Source: Dendrophyllia cribrosa (taxonomy: Eukaryota > Cnidaria > Anthozoa > Scleractinia > Dendrophylliidae). From it: DNA of 64,000 nucleotides. The position numbers and the translations under genes were made by a program. The notes beneath the pieces were generated by a model that was given only the letters and a program-made list of their open reading frames with translations, was not told the origin of the DNA and made no database searches. This document shows positions 42,876 through 53,377 of this stretch, piece by piece. The first letter of the stretch is position 1; every line of letters starts with the position of its first letter. The DNA lies in assembly GCA_024195265.1 (NCBI GenBank), contig JAJLRJ010000002.1, positions 21,536,570-21,600,569 of the forward strand. Reading direction: 5' to 3'.

Positions 42876-44399
42876 TAATCTTTCATTTCAATATAAAAAT
42901 TAAACTCGTATTACCAATATACCATTAATTGCAGGAAATTTTACAACATTCACTGTCTGAATTTAATCATTCTAACCCTTTTTAACATGATGCAAAATTT
43001 TGTTGACTTGTAGGTTGCCGGTACTTATTTATTGGCATGACATTTTTGTGGGTTCTGATTTTTGCCATTTTATTTTCTCAAATTTACAAAAATAAGTTTC
43101 CTAAAAAAAAATACTCCAGTAAAACTTTTCTCTGCAAATGTTTAGTCACCACTGAGATTTTGCCACAACAACACCTGTCCATTAAATGCAAAAATGTTGT
43201 CAGAGGGCAATTCACACTTTAAAGGGGCAAATAATTTATTTTGACTTATTTTTGACACCATTTTGAAAATCCAGAAATGTATTTGCATCAATGAAAAACC
43301 TAAAAAAAAGATTGTTGAAGTAATTAGTCAGCCAGGGTTTTTGTTAAGGTTTGCAATAACAGGGACCAAATTGTGGATAACAGGGACCCATGTAATGGCG
43401 GCTGTATTGGCATAAATTAAAAAAATCCAATTTTTTCAAGTTATTCAGTTAATGTTTTCCTCTCTGTGTTTTATTAATTTTAAAGCATTTTCCTAGTGTT
43501 TGAGCATTAAGGTAACTTTGTTAAGTCTTCAGTTTAACTTTTGACTAAAAAATTAACAAAATCCCTGCATCATTGCCTCTTTAAACACATCCACTTATCT
43601 GATCAGTCCACCTGATGCTTAGCATTATAATTTGTAAAGACTGACAATGTAAAGTTATTATTGAATTACTGCATGTACGCCATCGTTTCAGAAAGAACAA
43701 AACTATTACGACCATACGTGTTGATGTAATTTTCATTTCTATTACAGTTGTGGATCGATTGTACAGTATTCAAAGCTCAAAACAAACAAATTTCATTTCG
43801 AAAAGTTCTTTCTCTCTTAATGGCAAAAATTAAGTGCAAAATACAAAAAAAAATGCCAAATTCTCAAAATGAAACTCAAGCAAAAAAAAATGTTGTACGG
43901 TATATTCATGGAAAAAATTGAAACTTTCCTACAATAACATAGTTTTAGTCATATAAAAAAAATCATTTAATTTAAAAAAATGATTCACCATATAAAGGAT
44001 ATTCATCCACAAGGATTTAATGTGCACAAAATACATGTACATGTTAGCTTATCATGATAAGCATTACAATCCATGTAGTTTTTTATGTTACCATACAATG
44101 TAGAATTGATAATCAGTCATTTTTTGACTAGCAAAATTGTAGTGGAAGTGAAACATGTTTTCTGGATGTACTCTGCAGCTCAGAAATAAGATTATGGTAG
44201 CTTAATTCTAATCCAGGGTTAGCATTATTTTGCTTTTTAACCTGTCATGTTCTATGCCATTGCATTCATATTTCTTCCTCTGGACAAAAAACTTTACTTC
44301 ATTGTGTCTCTTTCTTTCCACAAAGTGAAAGAGAACGAGCCTAAAGAGTAACGCCTCCAGTGTTGTGGTTTACTCTGTTTCATGTTCTTGTTCTTCGGA
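42876..44399. other. Intergenic, no gene recognised
   Basis: AT-rich, with many A runs. A 61-codon frame at 43037-43222 with an N-terminal hydrophobic stretch is unremarkable. No clear repeat ends. Confidence 0.35.
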
Positions 44400-45630
44400 G
44401 ATCAGTAAACTCTGTCTGAGCTGGACACCGACCAGGCTTTCGACACCATGGGTCACGAAATTTTGTTGGACAAATTGAAACTATATGGTGTGTGCCAAGT
44501 AAGCCTGAATTGGTTTGCTTCATAACCTTACAAATAGAACAAAAACTTTTGTCCATGGTGTGCTGTCAGATAGCTGCACACAATCAAATGCGGAATACCA
44601 CAGGGTTCTATTCTTAGACCGCTACTATTTATTGTTTATATATTAAATGATCTTCCATCTTGTAACCTCTACTCTAAAGTGTGCTGGATGTACATGTACA
44701 CAGATGATACCAGCTTAACTGTTGCACATTCTGATGAGTACATCCTGGAACAACAACAAATGATTTATGATCTACATGAAATACATACATGGCTGATAGC
44801 AATTAACTTAGCCTAAATGTGATAAAGACAAAATATGATTGTAGCTAGTCAATATAGGACAAAACACCTTGAGCACTAGTTTAATAATAATTCATGTCGA
44901 TCACAAACTCCTTGTAAGGGATGAGACGTATAAATATCTTGGCGTTGAAATAGATCAATAATTAACTTGGAGAGATCATATTGACAAATTGCTAAGAAAA
45001 CTTCTGGAGAGATTGGAGTTCTGAGACATGTACTAAGGCATCTCATACCTTACACATTAATTATAATGTACAGCTCCCTTGTACTACGATATTTCGATTA
45101 TTGTAGTATAGTGTGGGGGAGCTGTGGGAAAGGGATGTGTAACAGACTCCAGACCCTCCAAAACAGAGCTGCCAGGGTGGTAACCTCCTCTAATTACGAT
45201 AGAGGATCAGTTGAGATACTGGATGAACTTGGGTGGGATAATCTTGAGACACGAAGGACAAGGCATGCATGCAATTAGCAACAATAATGTATAGATTGAA
45301 AAATCGAATTGCACCTGATCATTTGGCTCAAATTTTTAATAGTACAAACTCTATGTATTCTTACAATCTAAGAAACTCAACACATAATTTGTTTGTACCA
45401 AGACCGTATACTGAGGCTGGAAAAAAACAGTTTCCACTATAGAGGGGCGGTTCTCTTGAATAGTCTATCAAATACTATTAAAGGACAGACAAGCCTGAAA
45501 TCATTTATTTCACATTTGTAATTTAGTACAATTTTAATGACCATATTCATCCAATGTTTTTTATTACATGATTTTTGCACGGCTCTCTGGAAGAGCATTT
45601 TCTGAATGGGATTCCGTGTTTAAATAAAGA
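44400..45630 (+). mobile_element. Degenerate LINE reverse transcriptase fragment
   Basis: Frame-shifted pieces in order match non-LTR retrotransposon ORF2: QAFDTMGHEILLDKLKLYG near 44420, GIPQGSILRPLLF near 44590, the catalytic box as YTDDT near 44700, then RYFDYCSIVWGSCGK, LQTLQNRAARVV and ILDELGWDNLETRR (45090-45260), and a C-terminal block to about 45520. It finishes with the 3' tail GCACGGCTCTCTGGAAGAGC and AAATAAAGATGATTGG. Stops and frameshifts throughout: inactive. Confidence 0.8.
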
Positions 45631-45639
45631 TGATTGGCA

Positions 45640-46130
45640 GAATTTGAGGAGTCAGGTGAGGACTGGCCCCTTTCTTTATTTTTTTTTTTTGAAATTTTGT
45701 TGTTGAAAATTTGTATGCCCTAAAGGGCCAAAAATGTTTCACGACCTTTTGTTGGAGAACATTTAAGGGCCAGGCAAGATCTGGCCCTGTTTTCCCTTTT
45801 TTTTTTTTTATCATTTGGTTTTATTGTGTTTTACTCTAAACTTTATTTAACAGCTAGTACACTGTATGAGTTGTTTGAAGTTATTTAGTACTCAGTATTT
45901 AAATATTTATTAACGGGTGTTTAATAATCCCTTTTGTTAAACAACAGTGCAACACATAGGGATTATTGTAGGTATATTGTATATTTTGGTGAAACCAATG
46001 TATGTCATCAGCTGTGTATTTGTTCTGTAAGTCATCTGTAAATTAGCAGCGTGATGGTACAAACAAGCATGACTGAATAAAAGAAAAAAAATTGAAAATT
46101 TGGAACAAGCTTTTAATCGGGAAAGATGTA
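45640..46130. other. Intergenic, nothing recognised
   Basis: A GGCCAGGCAAGATCTGGCC-type inverted motif at 45770-45790 and T runs; otherwise featureless. Confidence 0.3.
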
Positions 46131-46215
46131 ATGCATGGTTCAATTCCTACAGTTACCATCCCCCCGGGCACACCCTCGGGGGGGGGATGGTAACTGTAGG
46201 AATTCAACCATGCAT
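46131..46215. repeat. 85-bp palindrome (ATGCATGGTTSAATTCCTAC)
   Basis: ATGCATGGTTCAATTCCTAC and its near-exact inverse flank a C-rich/G-rich centre. Half of it, in the same text, occurs at 18490-18521 next to CCCGGGG motifs. It abuts the SINE tail at 46216-46260. Confidence 0.65.
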
Positions 46216-46333
46216 AATGTTCATCATGTCACGAGCATGGAACAAAGAAAAAACTCTAAATCCCTGACAGGAATTGAACCTATGACCCTCTGCACATAGG
46301 TCCGATACTCTAACCACTGAGCTAGGATAGACT
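46216..46333 (-). mobile_element. tRNA-derived SINE (minus strand)
   Basis: The minus strand carries a pol III A box (TAGCTCAGTGGTTAGAG, 46324-46308) and B box (GGTTCAATTCC, 46280-46270). The T arm pairs well, but acceptor and anticodon stems pair poorly, and the transcript runs on into non-tRNA sequence (TTTAGAGTTTTTTCTTTG). So it is a SINE head and not a functional tRNA. The anticodon loop position would read TAT. Confidence 0.65.
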
Positions 46334-46433
46334 CGACGTGACGAACTAGGCCATAATATAATAGGTCCATGTATGACATGCATCATGCATGTCAAAAGCA
46401 TCATGTGTAATTGGACTGAGTGGAGTACAATTC

Positions 46434-46767
46434 TGGGAGTAATCGGGCAAGTAATTTCAAATTGGCTGAGCGCGTAGCACGAGGACGATTTGAAATTACG
46501 AGCACGATTACCCTTGAATTGTACGACACGAAGTTCAATTACTAATTAATCGAATCAACAACAAAATTCGAGATTAAAAAGTCTGTCCAGTATGTGAAGT
46601 TTTTTGTACTAAAAACGTCTAGGATATTTTCTATCAGTTTGAAAGTAGAAGGAAAACAGCAAAAAAGAACCCATTCAAGTGCAACTGATTGACGCGCGCG
46701 CAACGTAGGTGTCCAATTACAGCTATCCAATTACTAAAAGTTGTAATTGGATAACTGTAATTGGATA
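46434..46767. repeat. Two inverted-repeat blocks (GTACAATTC and TAATTGGATA)
   Basis: 46434-46526: GTACAATTCTGGGAGTAATC pairs with GATTACCCTTGAATTGTAC, and the inner TAATTTCAAATTG with GATTTGAAATTA. 46708-46767: GGTGTCCAATTACAGCTATC pairs with GATAACTGTAATTGGATACC. Together they look like the left part and right end of a larger decayed MITE. Confidence 0.5.
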
Positions 46768-47604
46768 CCCACGTGACCACACGCAAATTAAGTAAGAAAT
46801 AGGCACGTGGATGACCAATCACAATCAAGAATTTTGTTATTGAAACGATTAAGTATTGTTCTACATAAGAACGATAGCAAACTTTATTGTTCTGCGGCAT
46901 TAGCTCTTTCCCACATAGAATATCTTTGATTTCAAGAATAGTGGAGGAGCTGATGGTTAATAATTATAAAAATAAATTTAAGGAAATGTTCATGCTTAAC
47001 CAATCAGAATAGCAGAAGACAATGGCTAATAATTTTGCTTCTTTGATGAAGTTCCCCAAATACAATTTCTTTTAAAAATTGTATGTTGTGCGATTGGGTC
47101 TCAAATTACTCGAAACCTTAAAAAAATTAGACAAAATGCACCTTGAACCTTAACTTTTTAGCGGTTTTTGAGTCTAGGCCAATGAGATCACTAGTTGTAA
47201 CAATGAAAAATCTTGACATTCCATCGTGTTTGACATTCCATTGCCGTTCAGCGCTATCCTTCTTATGCGGATCATTACTTAATAAAGAAAAATGGTAATT
47301 AAATGTTATTTACAGATTTATAGGTTTGATTAATTTCTGGGACTCTGATTTGTTCTTTGTCCCACTTTCATTACCTAGCCTAACATTTTCCATCTTTCTT
47401 TATTTATCAATTTTATTTTAAAGCTTAAAAAGCTTGAAATCTTTTAATCACGTTAATTACGCCATTAAAAAATTCTTGATAAGGGCATAAACAAATATTT
47501 TTTTAGCCTACAAATTCCAATAGAAACTTTTATGCCCTGTGGTACTGCCATTATTCCCAAATACGTTTGACTAGTCCTATTGTACTTATGCCATCCGTGC
47601 TTTA
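46768..47604. other. Intergenic, nothing recognised
   Basis: AT-rich and featureless at the level I can read. Confidence 0.3.
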
Positions 47605-47790
47605 GGGAGCAGGGATGACCGTGTAGAGGTGAGAGCACTTGCCTCCCACCAATGTGGCCCAGGTTTGATTCCCGAACTCTGTGTTATATGTGGGTTGAGT
47701 TTGTTGTTGTTAAATCTTATCCTATATGCCCCTCAAAAACCAACATTTTGAAATTCTGAAATCTGAGGGCGACAGGTTTGTCAGTCCCTA
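47605..47790 (+). mobile_element. tRNA-derived SINE (plus strand)
   Basis: A box-like GTAGAGGTGAGAGC (about 47623-47636) and B box GGTTTGATTCC (47662-47672) are at the usual spacing. A non-tRNA body follows, with TGTGTTATATGTGGGTTGAG and TTGTTGTTG. I recall this head and body from coral SINEs. Too diverged to be a working tRNA. Confidence 0.6.
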
Positions 47791-48703
47791 AAGAGTGTTA
47801 CAGTGTGTTGCGCCTTACTGTGAGAGCACCCAATCAGAGAATGCAAATTCAATTGAGGAGCATGCCTCGATTCTCTCAGAGTTGAGCACAATGGTCTTGT
47901 CGCTTTGTGTTCATCACAGGAGTGTAAAGTTAGTACAACATATGAAGATTTCATTCACTTTATTGCTTCACATGCATCTGCAGTAAAAAAAAAGATTGTA
48001 AGAGTTAGTGGTGATATCATGCAAACTTGTAAAAGAAATTTGTCGGGTGCTTGCAGTACCAGGCGCTTTGCACTGTAACTGTCACCCTGGCTAAACAAAG
48101 TTGATTTATTTATTTTTGTATACTAGTCCTTTCAGTTTCAACATAACATTCTCCTTACTAGCCATTGTGTATTTCTTAATCTTTTCCTTCCCAGCATCAA
48201 ACGTGTGCTCGTGTAGCTGGTTCTAACTTTTGAGTCTGTGAATAAGTGTGACAAATATGGCAGCCCGGCAATTATTTGACCATGTATCGTACCCTGGGCT
48301 TACTTAACTTTACTTTATTTAATTCACCACATTAATACATAATTTACAACAACAAAATTATATAATTAGATGCCCAGGGTGTATTCAAATGAAGACTCTT
48401 TAAACAGTGATATGGTTATCATACTTTTCATATATAAATGAAATGTATTTCTCTTTTCCTATTGCTCGCTCTTGGCGATATATTTATAATTTGTATTGAT
48501 GTCTTGGGAAATCATTTCATTGTTGTTCATTGTCAATCATTTGATTGATTGAATTGTTCACTGTGAGCAGTTGATCTGACTTGATATTGTCAGAAGTGAT
48601 TTGTCGACCTGAAACTAGTAACCGTCAAGAAGAGAGATGTCCACAACTCTCGGGCCTAATACATGGGAAACAAAACTGGATGAAAAGTGGGGAGAATAGG
48701 TGA
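47791..48703. other. Intergenic, nothing recognised
   Basis: A fragment of the AACTTTTGAGTCTGTG repeat family occurs near 48224-48243. No gene. Confidence 0.35.
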
Positions 48704-48989
48704 TAGAGCAGTTTTCAATTGAGTGTTGTAAAACCAAAACTAAAGTAATCCCTCTGAGCAAACACAGCAGTCGTAAACAATCCAATGAACCAATCAGAGC
48801 TCGAAGCAATTACATGTCGGCGGCGCCAAGCGCGGGAAAACGCGTGCGAGCAAGTCACGATTCGTTTTGGTTTTACTTCTGATTGGTCAAGAAAGTGGTG
48901 CGAGATTTTTTAGCCAATCACAAAGCATAGCAATGTAAAACCAAAGCAATTGTGTAATTACTTTCAACACTCAATTGAAAACTGCTCTA
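48704..48989. mobile_element. MITE family A, copy 2
   Basis: Ends TAGAGCAGTTTTCAATTGAG / CTCAATTGAAAACTGCTCTA are exact inverted copies with flanking TA. It is in reverse orientation to the copy at 658-949 and shares the interior CGCGGGAAAACGCG and ATTGGTCAAGAAAGTGG-type text. Confidence 0.75.
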
Positions 48990-49618
48990 TATATAAAAAA
49001 ATATGCATCCTAGACATCATATAGTCAATAAAACCCGTTTCATTTGTGTTAACTGTGTACTTACTTATTCCCTTATTTTTTCAGTCAATTCCAGCAGTGT
49101 CCATCCCCCGCCCCCAAACATTAGTGAGGCATTTGCTCACGTTCGAATTCCGGGGGTCGGGCATTAGCCGAGGCATTTGACATCTTGGTGTTTTCGACCT
49201 CTTCTTTGACACTACATTAAAATATTTAATTCACTTCTTTTTTAATGATTAAGGTCGCTCTATTAAAAAGAGGCGCCAAAACGTAAAACATTGCGCCCGC
49301 ATAAGAAATCAAATTAAAGGCAGAGACTGTTATTTTCGTTCCATTTACATTATAACTCTCTCTGTTGTTAAATAAATAAAATTTTAAAGCTACAGTCGGT
49401 GACAAAAATAGTTTAGACACTTCAAGAAATCTTATTTTCACTTTATAATTACTTTCTTATTTCGACATCGAATGTATGTCGAAAACGTCACCTCCCTCCG
49501 CCACCCCCCTCCGCCACCCCCCTATTTTAACCGCTGGCGGGGTAATCTGGAAAACAATATACGTGATTGATTGGAGAGGGGCAGGGGTTGGAGGGTGGGT
49601 TGCTATTTGTCTTTAGTA

Positions 49619-49861
49619 TACAGCTATTTCAATTAACGTTGTCGGGTGAAAGCTCAAAGCTCAAAGCCTACAAGTCAAGACCGAACGAGTAAACCGAGCG
49701 CCTGTTCCAGGCATGCAGATAGTTGGGAGCGGCGAAACGAAAGGAAACGGCGCGAACGAGCGATGCAACGAGTGGGAAAAACGTTTCTTTTGCGCCGCTC
49801 CCAACTATCTTGGCTTGTAGCTTTGAGCTTTCATCCGACAACGTTAATTGAAATAGCTGTA
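49619..49861. mobile_element. MITE with TACAGCTATTTCAATTAACG ends (family I)
   Basis: TACAGCTATTTCAATTAACG and its exact complement form the ends. The arms continue through GTTGTCGG(R)TGAAAGCTCAAAG, and an inner inverted pair AGATAGTTGGGAGCGGCG / CGCCGCTCCCAACTATCT lies closer to the centre. TA on both sides. The 133-codon frame from 49646 only reads through it. Confidence 0.75.
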
Positions 49862-50102
49862 AATTCTATCACGAATGCTGTTCTGTTATTGGCTACGCTA
49901 CTCATTATCCATCCTGTTGTAGATAGTGAGTGTGTGTTGTTGTCAGTGTGCGGTTGTTATTTACATCATTATTCAATAAAGACGCGAGCCTGTCTTGTTA
50001 AGTTTTCAACGTCTAGTAGATTTATACTAAAACAATTAGATTATTAGCTCTCGATTTCTATGCGTGATAGAAATCTCGCTGCGTGGTATCTGAAATCTAA
50101 TA

Positions 50103-50293
50103 GGCCATTTCCGAGTTGCCTTTAGCCTCTCTATTAAAGCGAGGCTAGGTGCGAAACCTTTCATATGAAAATGAGTTTTGATTCACATGCAAATAAAACT
50201 TATTTGCATGTGAATGAAAACTCATTTTCATATGAAAGGTTTCGCACCTAGCCTCGCTTTGATAGAGAGGCTAAAGGCAACTCGGAAATGGCC
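50103..50293. mobile_element. Palindromic MITE (family C, copy 2)
   Basis: Same ends (GGCCATTTCCGAGTTG) and same hairpin as 11330-11520, flanked by TA on both sides. The two copies are about as similar to each other as the two arms within each copy. Confidence 0.75.
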
Positions 50294-50295
50294 TA

Positions 50296-50702
50296 TTGTT
50301 AAATAGCACCAAAATTGCACCTTACATCACTTTACACAGATTGTAAGTGCGAATTTTTAAGATATTTTTATAGAAAAGATATTTTTGTTATGATGTTGGC
50401 CGCATGAAATGGAAACTAAGGTAACTGTTCCAATCACCACTCGCGGGCTCAAACACCGTGGATGGGGGTACTCTGGGTACTCTCATATATAAGCTATATG
50501 GGTATTGCCCCCGTGAAGGGTATGGTTTTCAAGAAGTTTAGTCTGGGATAGGATATAGAAATCAGAGAGTTTTTGTCTAGAGTAGGGTATCATTTGCCGG
50601 GAAACTGATGAGGGGCATAATTGCAGATGGTTTTACATTAAAAACACTTATAGTGATATTGAGTTCTGAAAGTCTGATATGGATTTTCAGTGTTTAGTCT
50701 TA
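50296..50702. other. Intergenic with GGGGTACTCT repeat fragment
   Basis: 50465-50600 has GGGGTACTCTGGGTACTC and GGGTATGGTTTTC, resembling the GGTATATGAAAGGGG block at 16930-17330. Confidence 0.35.
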
Positions 50703-51433
50703 GGAAATAAAAGTCAAATCTGCGAAGGACCGCAAACGATAATGCTGTAAACGATACGTAGGATCTACGAAAGACCTAATCAGCCAAAACAAATATGAAC
50801 AAACATAACCGACAAACTGCAAGGCTGATCTGACTACGTAAAGAAGTAGACTTTGCGAGACACCAATACGTCAGAAACCGATAAAGCAGAGTAAGCAGGG
50901 TAGCAACCGCGGACAGCTGTTTCACTCTGTTGGAGCTCGTCAGCGCGGTGTAGCTTGTAGCAAACTAAAAACGACTACAAGAATATATGAAGTCGTAAAT
51001 ACATTGCACAATGACCCGTTCACAATATCAAGTTCCGAGGCTTGGAACCAACTCGTCACCCGCGTCAGGCGTGCCACATCACGTGTTGCGGGGAACATGT
51101 TGTCACAATGGTGTCTCGCAAAGAAGAATGTACATGGCAAGCCAATGTAAACATTCAAACACGTAGACAAAACCATGCTGATAGAAAACACAGCATATCG
51201 GATCTAGTAAGGACCTACGGTCCCAAAAGATATGGAAATAGAAGTCAAATCTGCAAAGGACCGCAAACGATAATGCTGTAAACGATACGTAGGATCTACG
51301 AAAGACCTAATCAGCCAAAACAAATGAACAAACATAACCGACAAACTGCAAGGCTGATCTGACTACGTGAAAAAGTAGACTTTGCGAGACAAACGGAGAC
51401 ACCAATACCACAGAAGCCGATAAAGCAGGGTAG
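50703..51433. repeat. ~200-bp direct repeats flanking 330 bp
   Basis: Copy 1 (50703-50903) and copy 2 (51234-51433) share almost every base, including AAGGACCGCAAACGATAATG and GACTACGT(R)AARAAGTAGAC, with a few small insertions. The 330-base middle has a short frame on each strand and no known motif. The layout resembles a miniature LTR element (TRIM), but the repeats lack TG...CA ends and I see no target duplication, so a simple segmental duplication is equally likely. Confidence 0.6.
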
Positions 51434-52561
51434 TACAGGCTATGTTCCCACTTGGTGTCCGAGCATGGTGCCCGAGTACGATTATCGCTGAGCACTAATG
51501 TGAACACACCTTTTTTCAAGAACCCAGAATTCGGGCACGGTGCCCGTGCCCGAGTACGAGGTCGAGACCTTGTACTCGGGCACTAAAGTGGGCACCGGTT
51601 CCCAGTGTGCACGCGTTTTGCGTTAGTTCCGATACTTTTTACCTGCAAACCATTGCTTTGTGTACCCACAATTCCCTGATACACTCTAGTGTGAACATGT
51701 TGATATCTTGGGTACCCAGTGTCTGAACAAAGCACCCAAGTGCGAAGATACCCTTAGTATAGGGTTGCAAAATCGGCTAAACATGGTCGGTATTAGGTCG
51801 GTAAGGGTTTCAGAGTCCCAGTGGCACAACCCCACCCAAAAATATATAAAGTACCCCCCCTCCCCAATCCCAGGGAGGGAGCTCAAACTGTGGAGAGCAA
51901 AACAACAATATCAAACAATGAAATCGATACCTGGCCTCCTCCGCAGACAACTCCGCGGTCTGCGGTGAAATGACAAAAATATATTATGTAGGGAAGGGGC
52001 GGGGAGCCGAGGGAGCGAGAAGCGAATCTACTTTATTTTCCTCTCCCCATTCCCCACTTCCTTGTCAGTCGTATTTTTGTCCCCTTTACCAGTCTCTCGC
52101 CTAGCCGTTTACTCGTCCTCATTCTTCCCGCCCAAACAGTTACCGGCAGAGGAGGCGAATCGATACCTTGACCGTGAGACATGCTGGTTTTTTTTTCAGT
52201 GGAAGAAATGCTCGCTGTTTCTGTATTACGCCTATTTCTTGAGTTTTTATGATATACCAAGAGAACAGAATATCGAATGCACCAGTCTATACATATTTCT
52301 CAGTGATGCAATATTGCATATTTTTGCCCAATCGAAGTTTGTTCTTGTGGGTGTTCATGTGAACCCGTTTCATGGTCCACACGGTGTCCGTATTGAAAGG
52401 GTTCGATTGTCTTCGACTGTACACCCCGGGGAAAGAGGCTCCCATATAAAAGTGACGGAGGTGGTTTTCGTACCTTTTCAAATAGGGGTTAAAATTCGTG
52501 GTTTGGTACCACCAAGGGGTATAGGGTATTTGATACCTTTGAGGGTATAAACCAGGCCCCC
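51434..52561. other. Intergenic made of decayed repeats
   Basis: 51470-51600 has several GGTGCCCGAGTACGA / TCGGGCAC blocks (repeat-rich); 51770-51870 has GGGTTGCAAAATCGGCT; 52290-52560 has CATGTGAACCCGTTTCATGG and CCCATATAAAAGTGACGG, all sequences I associate with dispersed repeats. No gene was supported; the 162-codon frame at 52062-52550 runs through these repeats. Confidence 0.4.
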
Positions 52562-52694
52562 GTTGTTCAAAAGGTGGATAGCGCTATCCATCGGATAAAT
52601 CACTATCCAGTGAAAGGTATTAACAAAATCCATTGTGTAATACGCTGGATACTGATTTATCCGGTGGATAGCCGCTATCGACCTTTTAAGCAAC
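52562..52694. mobile_element. 133-bp MITE with GTTGTTCAAAAGGTGGATAG ends (family J)
   Basis: GTTGTTCAAAAGGTGGATAG at the left and GATAGCCGCTATCGACCTTTTAAGCAAC-like text at the right are inverted with few mismatches. The arms continue through CGGATAAATCA. I recall this motif as a widespread cnidarian MITE. Confidence 0.7.
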
Positions 52695-53285
52695 CGGATC
52701 CCGAAAAATAATAAATATACTGACATGAACAGCTTTTCGGAAAGAATTGGTACCTCTTAAGGGAAAAACGAATGTGACCCACGCCCACAAAAAAAAAAAC
52801 TGGAATTTATCGGTAAAATTACCTAACGGCCATAGACAAATTGATGGAAAATGATTATGTCATTACACGTTTTGTCGCCCATCTACATCTATCAAAATTT
52901 TACAGAGATTATCTGACATTTGTATTTCACGCCCAGATTTACCCTTCTGACAGATTTATCGGAGGTATGGTATGGGGATGATACTGGTAAATAACTGAGG
53001 CGGGCCAGATAACCATTCTCACTTGTTTTAATATCAACCACTGAATAAAACGTAAGAAACTATCAAACAACATGCATACCGTAAGAGGATTTTAATACTG
53101 CCGTTTCGAGCACTAGCCCTTCGTCGGAGCAAATAGGATTCGCTCTGACGAAGGGGCACTAACCCCTTTATTAATTTTGCGTGAAGTCAGGTTTGTTCGT
53201 CGCCTTCCGGCTGCCTTCTAAAAGCCGCCGCGTCCCTCATTTCCTATTCCCACGACGCAACCATTCTATTATCATTTAGTTTTGA
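52695..53285. other. Intergenic with a family D remnant
   Basis: 53100-53165 contains GTTTCGAGCACTAGCCCTTC and a GACGAAGGG inverse, a degenerate centre of the fold-back at 12251-12462. Otherwise nothing seen. Confidence 0.45.
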
Positions 53286-53377
53286 TAGAATGGTTTTCAA
53301 TTGAGTGTCGAAAGTAATTTCGCAATTGCTTTGGTTCAGCGCATTGCTACGCTTTTTGATTGGCTAAAAAATCTCGA
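53286..53377. mobile_element. Truncated MITE family A, copy 3
   Basis: TAGAATGGTTTTCAATTGAG starts a piece matching the first ~90 bases of the copy at 658-949 (AAAGTAATTYCG, GCATTGCTACGCTTT, TTGGC). The right part is missing. Immediately left, an ACCATTCTATTATC end in opposite orientation hints at a second, nearly deleted copy. Confidence 0.6.

Noticed and set aside
46261..46333. Functional tRNA gene
   Set aside because: A and B boxes and T arm are good, but acceptor and anticodon stems do not pair and unrelated transcript sequence follows; called a SINE head instead.
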